Shown in pieces: positions 1-9,900 of a stretch of DNA of 19,629 nt (the first letter of the stretch is position 1; every line of letters begins with the position of its first letter). The stretch is taken from assembly GCA_030141585.1 (NCBI GenBank), contig JAQIFP010000097.1, positions 1-19,629 of the forward strand, in the 5' to 3' direction. Below the pieces are notes generated by a model, which saw only the letters and a list, made by a program, of their open reading frames with translations, made no database searches and was not told where the DNA came from. The stretch comes from Ophryocystis elektroscirrha (Eukaryota; Apicomplexa; Conoidasida; Neogregarinorida; Ophryocystidae). The position numbers were made by a program, and so were the translations under genes.

Positions 1-128
1 ATATATGTATATATGTATATATGTATATATGTATATATGTATATATGTATATATGTATATATGTATATATGTATATATGTATATATGTATATATGTATAT
101 ATGTATATATGTATATATGTATATATGC
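1..128. repeat. ATATATGT octanucleotide microsatellite
   Basis: The 8-bp unit ATATATGT repeats about 15 times without interruption from base 1 to 120, then degenerates. It lies downstream of the last visible exon of the Sly1 gene, so it probably sits inside an intron of that gene that continues beyond the window. Nothing coding is visible in bases 1-249. Confidence 0.95.
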
Positions 129-249
129 ATAAATTTGTAGATATATGTGAATATATACATTTACACATATAAATGTTAATTTCATATATGAATAATATAT
201 ATCAATGCAATTTAGGCTTTGAATTAATATATTATTATAATTTACTTAC

Positions 250-1791
250 GAATCCAAATCATAAACTTTATTTTTTAGTGAAGGGTTTTTTTTCATTTCA
301 GTTTCCGTCAACGGGATAACTACTCTATTTAAACTATAGAGAAATTTATTAATGCATTGAACTCACACAATACCAAATAAATCATGTACTAAAGATTGAT
401 AGGTCCACGTGTGATTAACCATTATGCTCAAATCTATTTCCCTATCAAATAGAATCAAACATGGACGTTCAACATAGGCAGTGGAAGATGATAGATCAAA
501 TAAATCTTTACAGGGACCAGATATTAGCTCTTTCAATCGGTTCTAAATACTCAATCAATTTTCTTATGAAAAAAACCATTGAAGTATTACGATAATAATA
601 GCTAAATATAAAACTCTCCTATTGTCATGAAAAATTCCAAATAAGCTATGCTACATTTCATAAATATTAGATGTCTTTACTCTCATACTAAAAAAATTAA
701 ACGTATCCATGTTTTTATTCATTTATGCTTAATTTTTTAATTATAGTTGATTAATGAATTAATTAATTATAAACCATTTTACTGATAATGATTACACTCC
801 CCACATACAAACTTTCATATATACACTTGAGTAAATTTTATTTTAGTAATGAATACAATTATACAGTTTTATTTCTTTCAAAAGATTTAGTTAATAATTT
901 TATTTACGTTTAGCTTTGTGCCAATTATGTTTCCTGGAGAATGAGAAGGTTTAGGACACCGAATGATTGGTAGAACGCCTCCAAGAGTTATTAATACGGA
1001 AATCAAACCTTCTATGATCAAATTCAACAATTGATCTATCTAATTTAGTTTACAGTCAATAATTTGCTACTGCATTATCGTCCGTGGAACCCTGGAGAGA
1101 GTAAAATACATTTTCCAGACATAAAGTGAACTCTGTAGGGGATAAGGAGGTAAACTGTATAAATCTATCAAATATTCTTTCTACTCCCGCAGCGCAATTC
1201 TGCAAGTCACAAATGAATGTTCATTTCAGCATTTATTTCAAATATAAAACGAAATAATAAAGAAATATATACATGTGTATATTTCTACATATGTAGAAAT
1301 ATATTTTTTTGTAGATAAATTACCGCTTCAGCTGCTCTTTTAGCAAAATATTCCATATCTTCTCGGGATATAGTGGATGAAAAATTGATGTATGTACACC
1401 CGTATAATTTATTTTTTAAATCATTCACTATTATGTCAATATTTTCTCTGGTCGGCTCCACAAAATATATTGCAGGGACATTATGAACTGGTGTTCTGTA
1501 AGCATCTAGAGCCAAATTCAGTGTTACACCATGTTCTCTCAAACTCCCCACCTATAATAGTAACAATAAATTAGTGTTTATAATGAAATAAATTATACTA
1601 ACTTATAAAATAAACAAAAATAACCAAAATCATAGTAAAAATACCTTCATAATTGGTGCTAAAATCTGCTGGCATCTCTTATCAAGAATCAATACTTTCC
1701 AAAGAAGCAAATTCTGAGAATTATCTGACTCATTAAGAGACAATATTTGAGTAAGAACGTTTCTTTGTGCTTCTTGTATATTTAGTGTCAT
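250..1791 (-). CDS. SLY1: Sly1/SCFD1, Sec1/Munc18-family vesicle fusion protein (N-terminal half, partial)
   Basis: Sly1 is the SM protein that binds the syntaxin-5/Sed5 SNARE and drives ER-Golgi membrane fusion on the cytosolic face. Six exons are visible on the minus strand: 1645-1791, 1324-1551, 1071-1199, 908-1039, 367-542 and 250-333. Their phases agree throughout and they give about 298 residues; family members are about 650 residues, so the C-terminal half lies beyond the left edge. The ATG at 1791 starts a typical N terminus. Recognisable blocks are LLLWKVLILDKRCQQI, a stretch matching the family's 'VPA(I/V)YFV.PT.ENID' (exon 2), VERIFDRFIQF (exon 3), LITLGGVLPIIRC (exon 4), and CLILFDREIDL with HTWTYQSLVHDL (exon 5). 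Exon 6 ends at NKVYDLD, matching human KKSYDL. Introns are 93, 124, 31, 365 and 33 nt. The 31-nt intron (1040-1070) is the least certain join: I placed its ends to restore the frame, and nearby alternatives exist. Confidence 0.93.
543..907 (-). other. Long A+T-rich intron 4 of SLY1
   Basis: This is 365 nt between exon 4, ending ...GTKLN, and exon 5, starting NRLKELI. The joined protein aligns without a gap to the family's KLDKKLRENL region, so no exon appears to be missing. The donor is GTAAATA and the acceptor TATTTAG. Nothing else was found inside. Confidence 0.75.
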
Positions 1792-1807
1792 TTTACTTTT
1801 ACAGTGC

Positions 1808-2017
1808 CTGATTCATAAATCATAAATTATAACTTTAATTAGAGCTTTGAGTTACACTGTGTATATTTGTTATTTAGACATTCAGTGATTTACATAAGTT
1901 TATGTGTTAATTTTTAGTCAATTAGAATATATTAGTATATAAAAAAAAAATGAAACCTAATTCCTTTATATGTCCTTCTTATGTTCCCTTATTTTATTTG
2001 CACTTTGTTATTCTTAC
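1808..2017 (-). other. Possible 5' leader intron of SLY1
   Basis: On the minus strand a strong donor-like sequence, CGGTAAGAA, begins its GT at 2017. A TCAG acceptor-like site ends at 1808, 17 bases before the ATG at 1791. Several SLY1 introns use comparable sites. This is an inference from splice-site likeness only, with no coding support. Confidence 0.25.
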
Positions 2018-3139
2018 CGAGTTTAAGTCTTAAAACCTATAAATGAAAGAAAATGTATTACATTTTAATTAAATGTTTATATTAGTTTATATATAGTCAT
2101 CGTAAGAATTTTGTCAACTTTTATTATTTAAGTAACTTTATTAAATAACAAATTATATAATTTTCTTGAAAACTTTGATATTAAAATAAAGTAATCTAGC
2201 TTCTTTTACCTAGCCAATGTTTTAATAGTGAATATCAATGATAGTAGTATTATTTAATATATAGATACTTTTTTAAATACCATAATATATACATACATCA
2301 ACATGCGTATATACTATAGTTACATTATAACTAATAATTATAATAATTAAGCTAATTCAATATCTTACTTCTAAACTATATACGTCCTTAAATGCATAAA
2401 TATAACCTATCAAACATTATATACAATGACATAAATAAGTCTTATTGTACATAATTTTTCAAAACAATTAATTAATTAGTGATAGCAATAATAATTAATT
2501 GTAAAATACATTCTATTACTATAAATAATTACTTACTATGGCAAGACATCTCGACTAGTTGATTTAGACATCAAAATACTATATTACTAGTATTGCTGAT
2601 ACTATTATTAAAAACAAATACTAAAACTGCAAATAAATACTTATACTGTAAATAATTACTGATATATTTAATTAACAGCATAAACAACTTTGAATAGTAC
2701 ATATATATATATACATGTGTTGATATTAAGATTAATTATAACAGTTATAACTGAAATTATCAGAATAATAATATTAATAATAAAAATATAATACATTGAA
2801 TCTATATAATTTGTATAAATAATAATTTATTTAAAAAGAATATAAACTTTGCCACTTATTCAAAGTAAAACAAAATTAACGTTGATAGTTATAAACAACC
2901 TTGCATTGTTTAATTAATATCAAACATCTTGCTGAGCTAATCACTTGTTTTTTTCCGTGCAATGAAGTGTTTCAAACAAAAAAATATTATTAATAACATC
3001 TTGATAAAATATATTGTGAGTGACACTGATATATATACACATACATATATTTAAATATATACATAAATATATATATATGTATATGTATATGCTGGACGAT
3101 GTATAATTTATTTATTTTCAATGTATAGTATACAGGTAA

Positions 3140-3345
3140 TTTGTGAAATAAGGGCTTCACGTAAAGCACATCACATACGTGCTCCATAACAGACATCGAC
3201 GATCTTGATTATTGTAACGTACAACCGTGCGTCGAGCATATCACTTAGGGCTATATCATTTTTGAAGTCCGCAGACCTTGCCAATATCAATTCTGTCACA
3301 TTTACCTTTAAATGCACAAGTAATTTAGTTAATATATAAATTATT
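3140..3345. other. Unassigned G+C-enriched island (possible exon or noncoding RNA)
   Basis: Bases 3171-3300 count to about 43% G+C inside a region of roughly 15-20%, like the coding exons of this window. Both strands stay open across it. On minus, a frame including LILARSADFKNDIALSD runs from about 3356 to 3174 and meets a GTATGT donor-like site. On plus, a frame beginning after an ACAG acceptor-like site near 3192 continues to a GTAATT donor-like site near 3331. Neither translation is recognised. It did not match tRNA, spliceosomal U-RNA or SRP RNA sequences I could recall. Confidence 0.4.
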
Positions 3346-5119
3346 ATTTGCTTCAATGTATCTATATATATATATATTTAAATAAAAAGTATCTATTATA
3401 CAAGCATATATATTTATTATTATATACCTATGACAATAATAAATGAAATATTTATATATGTAAATAGAAAATATAATAAACAGTTAGTTAATAATTAGAA
3501 TATAATTATATATAACTTATTATTATATACGTATAAATATAACGATTGATAATATTATATCTATTCATATACAAGTAAATGATAAACATTAATTATATCA
3601 TACACGTTTAAGTACATATACATTATTATTATTATTTATAATATAATTATATATTATTTTATATTATGTAATTATAATGAATAAATAATTGTTATTCATC
3701 AAATAATCATATATATTTTAATATTATCTACTTATGATTATTATTAACTATATATATTATTTATAGTATATACGTATATGTACATATATATTTATATTTT
3801 ATAATAATTACTTTTAATTTATATTATATTTATATATTTATATATTGCAAATATTAATTTTTGACACGAGCAAGACGTTAAATTAATCAATATTATGTAT
3901 TTTTAATTTTATATTCAAAAATGTATATACTATCAAACATCCATTAAAGAAATAAATAAAGCATGTAAATATTGTATAATAAAATATGTAAGCTGCTATG
4001 TATGTTTCTTGATATACTAGATATATACTAGAAATATATGTCTAGTTTAAATATATGAAGTTATAAAATATATAAGTTAGCTAAGACTTGCAAGAAATTT
4101 GATGTAACACAAAGAGCTAGACAACCAGATTGATATATATTTAATTATTCCTTAGTATAATCTATTTGAAATACATATATATGTATTTACATTGGTTTAC
4201 ATGTATATGTTCACATATATATATAGCTGTATTTATACGTCTATGTTAGTATATAATATGATTATATATGTTTTATTGCATCCAAGTAAATTTATTGACG
4301 AATTTATATATAAAAGTATATGCAATGACGTATATATATTATATAATATAAGTAATATACGTAACAATATATAATATATATATATGTAAATGTGTATATA
4401 AATATACGTTTGAATGTATATTTCTATAAAAATTGTATATATGTATGTAAATATGCATATACATGTGCATATTTATGTCAGTATATATATTTACCCATCT
4501 AATTTATGAAGAAGTTAATAAATTTCCTTACCAAATAAAAACCATCATATTCAAAGATTATGAAAATTAACCAATTAATTAATAATTAAAACTTTATTTC
4601 TAGCGTTATAAGTGGAATAAGTTTTAGTTAATAGATGATAGTTTATATATCATTAATTTGCTATACTATATATCTTAAAAGATCCGTTTCTTCAAATTAC
4701 AGGAATTTTAAAGTAAGTTAATTATACTAATACTTGTAATAGATATATCAACTATACAAAAATTAACCGTTCCGTGTTGCTGTATAATAGTAGTAGGCGA
4801 AGATTATACACATGAAAAAGTGTGTGTAAAAGATCAATTCTTTTTACGCTCAACAATAACACTATTAATTACACGATTACTAAATGTAATAACAATTAAA
4901 TAACGTATTATGAATTAATTTTATTGAGAGCAATCAGAAAGTTAGCAATATGTTTAACTGATTGATTTGCTATTGTTTAATATATTAAGTTTCCTAAATA
5001 AATATATAGTTACATAAAAAACATGAAGCAATTTGGTATATATTGTGCTAAAAAAAAAAAAAAAAAGGCATCAATTAATTACATTAGAAATATATAGTAA
5101 ATAGCAGAATAATAAAGGC

Positions 5120-5924
5120 ATGCTGCAAAATATTAAAAAACGCAAAGAAAGAGATTCAAAAAAGACAAATAAAAAAGTGAAGTTTGAAGTATCAGATGAA
5201 GATGAGACTGATGAATTGGTGATATTTTAAATAAAGTTTTGCATGCATACTTATACATGTTTTTTAGTTGTATGAAAGCTCAAAATTAGAGGACAGTAAA
5301 TCTATAGAAGCAAATTTTGTATTTTGTGACCCTTCAGATATATATTATCATGGGTACAAGTAAATTTTATTAAAATTATTTAGAATACGGCTATTACTTG
5401 TAAAGTCGACTCTTATCGGCTTGGATCAAGCTGGAGAAAAAAAAAAAAAAAAAAAACCACGTCATAAACCTAGAGAAACTACAGATGTTTCTTCCGTAAT
5501 CAACGATATACCTTTAGCTACTAAGTTAGCTAATTGTATTTCTAACCAAGGAAATATAGGAACAGTAATTTGCGTGGAGGGTGAAGACAATGTTTTTGGC
5601 TTTAGCACAATATTAAACATTAGACAATATCCTGATTCTGGCGTGTCAAACATTATAAATTTAATAAAAAAACATTCCGTTAAAAGACTAGAGAAAACCC
5701 AAGCAAAATATTTCGAAAGAATTATTGAAAAGAAAAACACCCAAATTGGTTTATTTATATGCGAAAGATATATTAACATTCCTGCAAATTTGTGTTATAC
5801 ACTTTTGAAGCATTTGAAAAAAGATGTCAAATGGTCACAAACTACAGAGGTAATTTCTTGTCACTATAAGCAATTAACGACAGTTCATCAATACACCTTT
5901 TAATGATAATCATATGTAGATATA

Positions 5925-5959
<35 letters not shown>

Positions 5960-5982
5960 GATTATACGAAATATATAATAAT

Positions 5983-6024
<42 letters not shown>

Positions 6025-6693
6025 TTTTAATATATATGCTTGTTATTAATATATATTTATATATACTTATTGATTATATTACTATTAGATATATATTACT
6101 GAAATACATATAGTAGTAAGTACCTGTGTATACAATATACAGTGCTTAATGTTATATAATTAAAAAATGTATTTATAAAGTTTAATTAGACAATTTTAAA
6201 TAGCCCCTACAGTTGACATGTCATATATATATGATATGAAGACTTAGCTATATGTAAAAAAGTGTATTTTTGAAAAGGATATTTGCTTTAGTGTATATAT
6301 ATATATATATATGTGAGGACATTTTTTTTTCTCATAAATCACTAATTAGGAATGCCCAAAGGATGAACAGAGTTTTTATCATTTTAACTATATAATAGTA
6401 TTATCCGATTGTTTTATTATTGATAGTAAAAAAGTAGAATTCTACGGTAAATAGATGCACCTTAAATATTGACAGATAATCCTATGCGTTTTTCTAAATT
6501 TGAGGACGAGTTTTTTTTGAAGAACTCAGAGTTATACTTTACATTCCCTGTACATATATCTGTAATATTTTTGTAATCTATTTCATTACAGAGCCGCATT
6601 GTTGACGATACAACAAAAAAAACAATTGAAGCTCCGCAGCATAAATTAGTAGTTATTATTAAATGTCTTAATGTTGTAGGTATGCTTACTTGA
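5120..6693 (+). CDS. BCP1: BCP1/BCCIP-family nuclear protein, complete six-exon gene
   Basis: Family members chaperone ribosomal protein uL14 (Rpl23) and support nuclear export of Mss4 in yeast; the human member BCCIP binds BRCA2 and p21. Exons are 5120-5218, 5268-5359, 5384-5849, 6350-6446, 6476-6549 and 6592-6693, all in phase. They give 309 residues, close to human BCCIP (314) and yeast Bcp1 (283). The N terminus is basic then acidic (VSDEDETDEL). Family blocks follow: FVFCDPSDIYYHGYK (about residues 50-64), IGTVICVEGEDNVFGFSTIL, IGLFICERYINIP, YHFNYIIVLSDCFI (exon 4) and FSKFEDEFFLKNSELYFTF (exon 5). The start is the first ATG of an open exon. Introns are 49, 24, 500, 29 and 42 nt. The C-terminal exon (ending NVVGMLT) fits less closely. 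An oddity is a 20-A tract encoding six lysines after residue 82. Confidence 0.92.
5240..5247. promoter_or_regulatory. TGCATGCA palindrome in BCP1 intron 1
   Basis: The perfect palindrome TGCATGCA lies inside the first BCP1 intron. GCATGC is a known binding core of some ApiAP2 factors in Plasmodium and relatives. Such a G+C-containing hexamer should be rare by chance in DNA this A+T-rich. Function is inferred, and depends on the organism really being an apicomplexan. Confidence 0.25.
5437..5456 (+). repeat. Coding poly(A) tract, A20
   Basis: Twenty consecutive A's in BCP1 exon 3 are read as the end of one GAA codon plus six AAA codons (residues 83-88). The frame is correct on both sides. The insertion precedes the conserved IGTVICVEGED block and has no counterpart in human BCCIP as I recall it. 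Confidence 0.95.
5850..6349 (+). other. BCP1 intron 3 with TA microsatellites
   Basis: This is a 500-nt intron, donor GTAATTTC and acceptor CTAATTAG. It contains two (AT)n tracts, at 5935-5959 and about 5986-6022, and another TA tract near 6293-6312. The flanking protein blocks (HLKKDVKWSQTTE then ECPKDEQSFYHF) are adjacent in family members, so no exon is missing. Confidence 0.8.
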
Positions 6694-6962
6694 ATATTCA
6701 AAATTCAAGTCTGCAATTCAAGAATGTAAAAAGCTTATTAACTCAGAAGTACCCTAAAGTAATGACTGTTACTTTTTCTTTTATACTTATAATTAGCTAG
6801 AGTTATTTAAATAACCTTTGTTATTCATATACTTAATTCTAATCAAAATTTTTTTACTGATATATATATATATATATATTTTAATATATAAATATATATT
6901 AAATAAACATCTAGATGTATAAGTCACAGAAAAAGATTTATTGCTACGAGATATATGACCGC
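6694..6962. other. Convergent 3' spacer between BCP1 and the RRM gene
   Basis: This spacer is 269 nt between two stop codons on opposite strands (TGA at 6691-6693 plus, TAA at 6963-6965 minus). It must contain both 3' UTRs or their overlap. It holds a TA tract near 6860-6900 and nothing coding. Confidence 0.7.
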
Positions 6963-9900
6963 TTATATAGCATTTTTTCCTGTAATAAGAGGTTTTCCGC
7001 TGTCATCACTTCGAAAATGATTCTGTGTTGTATGAAACGCAATTCGCTTGGGTTTTTCTTTGAGGAACCGGTCCTGATTCAGCTTATAAGAACTGTTAGG
7101 AGGCAACTTATCACTTTGAGAATAGGGGGGAGAAGTAAAACGCATATATGGAGAGGAAATTTTTTTATGACTCGATTGTGAAGACCTTATATTTCGATAT
7201 TTATTTTCACTTTCAGTATACCGTTTATCAGCAAATGGAGGAGTATTTTCAATAACTTGAAGCCGTGGTTTATCAGGATTCATGAAATGTATGTCTTTTT
7301 TATGAATATCATAGTCGTCTGGATAATAACTTTTATTCAAATAATGTTTGGATTTTGAACGTGCATATGAGGAAATTGGAGGGGGTATGGAAGGTGGTAA
7401 ATCGGACATTATTTTTCTTGTGACTACATCGGAAGAAACTTTATATTTATTTTCAAGACTTGGCGAACTATAGTGGTGGCTTTGCTTGATTTCAACAAAA
7501 TTCCTTTTAAAAGGTGCCTCATTTTTGTAATATTTGGGATGAAGAGTTCCATGTACTTCTTTGGGAGAGTGTCTTGTGTAGTAAGGTTGCATATAATTAT
7601 GAGGCGTGTTTTCTGAACTATTACTAGAAATTATTTTTTTATAGCTAAGTCTTTTTTTTCTGTACGGTTCAAAATCCAATTTGTGTTTTCCACTATTTGG
7701 GGTTGTATCGAATATACCAGTACTTTCTTGTCTTTTTTCGGAATATTTTACGCTGTTAGAATGTTTTGAGACTGAACAACCTCTGCGTGAATCTTCATTT
7801 CTATGGTTCCTTTTATTTTCCTCATTTTGTAAATTTATTTCTATATCATTTCTAATATGTCTTTTAACCTGCTCACTAGAAGGAGACTTTTCAGATATAT
7901 TAGTCTTTTCTTTTACCTCGTTACTAAGATATTCATTTTTATTATATTTATCAAGTAAATACAAACCATGGTTCATTCTGTCTTCTGAATTAAAACTTTT
8001 TTTTTTACTGTATTCTCTATAACTAAGTCTTTTTTTTATGGCCTCCTTATTCTTATCGTTAGAATTATCTTTTTCTATTGAACTGTTTGATTCTTTCTGT
8101 GTATTGCTGTTAAAACCTAGTTTGTAATCTGATTTATCCTCTTCACTTGGTAAATCATGTTTGACAGATTCTTTTTTATATTTGTTTGTTGAGTCTTCTT
8201 TCATTTTTTTTATTTTTATTATATCATCACTAATCTCTTTCTCCTTCGACTTTATACTTGTAAAATTCTCTTGTGTAAGATAATGTTTGTTTGATCCCTT
8301 TACACTCAAATCATCAGTTTTGACATTTGCATTACTAAAACTTTCACTTTGAATGCGTGCAGTTCTCATAGTCTCTTTTTTTTCACTTGGATTACATTCT
8401 TTTATAGTGTCCTTTTTATTTTCAAACTTTTCGCTATTAAAAGTACTCATATAAGTCTCTTTTTTTTTTTTCTCGTTTTCCTTTAATGAATCTCTACTTA
8501 AACCATCTATTTTTGAATCTATTTCTCTAAACTCATTATTCCGGAAGCTCTCTCTTCTTTCCACCATTTCTCCATAACTATTTTTAGTAATATTTTCTTT
8601 TCTAAAAGGTTCTTTTAAGTATTTTTCTACTTCTTCTTTTCTAATGTTTGCTTCTTTTAAATTTTCTTTTCTGAATTCTCCTTTTCTAAAATCTTCTCCT
8701 CTAACGTCTCTTTTCTTTAAATCTTCTTTGCTAATGTCTTCGTTTTTTAAATTTTCTCTTCGAGCATATCTTTTTTTTAACTCTTCTCGGCTAACGTCTG
8801 CCATTCTGTAATCTTCCTTTCTAAAAGCTTCCTGTTTAACTTTTTCTCTCTCAAAGTTGTCTCTTTTGATATTTTCTTTTTTGAAGTTTTTCATGCTGAA
8901 ATTTGATTCCCTAAAATCTTCTTTTCTATAGTCTTCTTTTTTAAAATCTTCTTTTCTAAAGTCCCTTCCTCTGAAGTCTTCTTTTCTTAAGTCTCTTTTT
9001 CTAAAGTCCTTCTGCCTAAAATTTTCTTCTCTAAAGTCTCTTTTTCCGAAATCTTCTTTTTTAAGTTCTCCTTTTCTGAAGTCTTCTTTTCTTAAACTAT
9101 CTCTTTTGAAGTTATTAATTTTCATGGCTTCATTTCTAAAATCTTCTCGAAAATTCCCGTCTTCCTTTTTAGTGTATTCTTTTCTAAAGTCTTCTGTTTT
9201 CATGAGACTTATTTTTTTATCTTTTTCTTTAATGTTTCCATTTTCTTCTCTAAAATATTTTTTTATGAAATTAGTTTTCAGGTACCTCTTTTTTAACACA
9301 TAAAGTTCACTATCTTCATCGCTAACGTTTTGACTTGATAAAATTTTATTCGTTATTTCACGATTTTTGATGTCTTCGGAATTTTGGGCTGGTTTTTGAC
9401 TGAAATTGCTATTATTTTGAGCGTCTTCCTGTTTGCAAGTCTCTTTTTTAAAATCCTCTTCTTTACTTTTTTTTTTTTCGATGTATTCTATTTTTTTTTC
9501 CTCTTTTGAAACCCTAATGTCTTGTTTGATGTCATCTATTTGAAGATCCTCCATTTTAGCCTCTTTTTCAACATCCCCTTCTGGTACATATTTCTGCATA
9601 GTTTTTGCTCTAGAAAAAGAACTTTCTTCAATATATTCCGATTTTGTGTCCTCTTTTTTGACATCATGTTTTCTTCCTCTATCAAAGTTCTCTATTGAAT
9701 CTAAATCTAATACATTATCTTTGATTCCAGCTTCCTTATTTGTATAATATATTTTATCATTTTCTTCTCTTATATTTTTTTTAAAGTCTTCTTTTTTAAT
9801 GTTTTCCGTCTGAAATTTATCCTCCGGTTCAAATTTAATATTTCTTGATACCAAATTTGGTATTTTATGGCGTTCTATGTCAAAATAAGTCTTATAAGTA

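Larger units (their letters stand above)
1792..5119. other. A+T-rich divergent intergenic region between SLY1 and BCP1
   Basis: The region is 3.3 kb with long TA/ATA tracts and no convincing gene. It must hold the 5' ends and promoters of both flanking genes. Apparent ORFs rich in Tyr/Ile/Met (for example near 4192-4374) are translations of TA microsatellite. Two segments are less A+T-rich than the rest: about 3165-3335, listed separately, and about 4758-4880, just upstream of BCP1. A run of 17 A's lies at 5050-5066. Confidence 0.7.

Noticed and set aside
4192..4374. 60-codon plus-strand ORF rich in Tyr, Met and Ile
   Set aside because: It is a translation of TA/ATGTAT microsatellite with no protein-like complexity or splice context.
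5462..5779. 105-codon minus-strand ORF
   Set aside because: It lies opposite BCP1 exon 3, whose translation matches a known family over its whole length.
7681..8022. 113-codon plus-strand ORF opposite the RRM gene
   Set aside because: It is the antisense shadow of the Lys/Glu/Ser-rich coding strand, which reads as Phe/Leu/Ser when reversed. The minus frame is open for 1300 codons.
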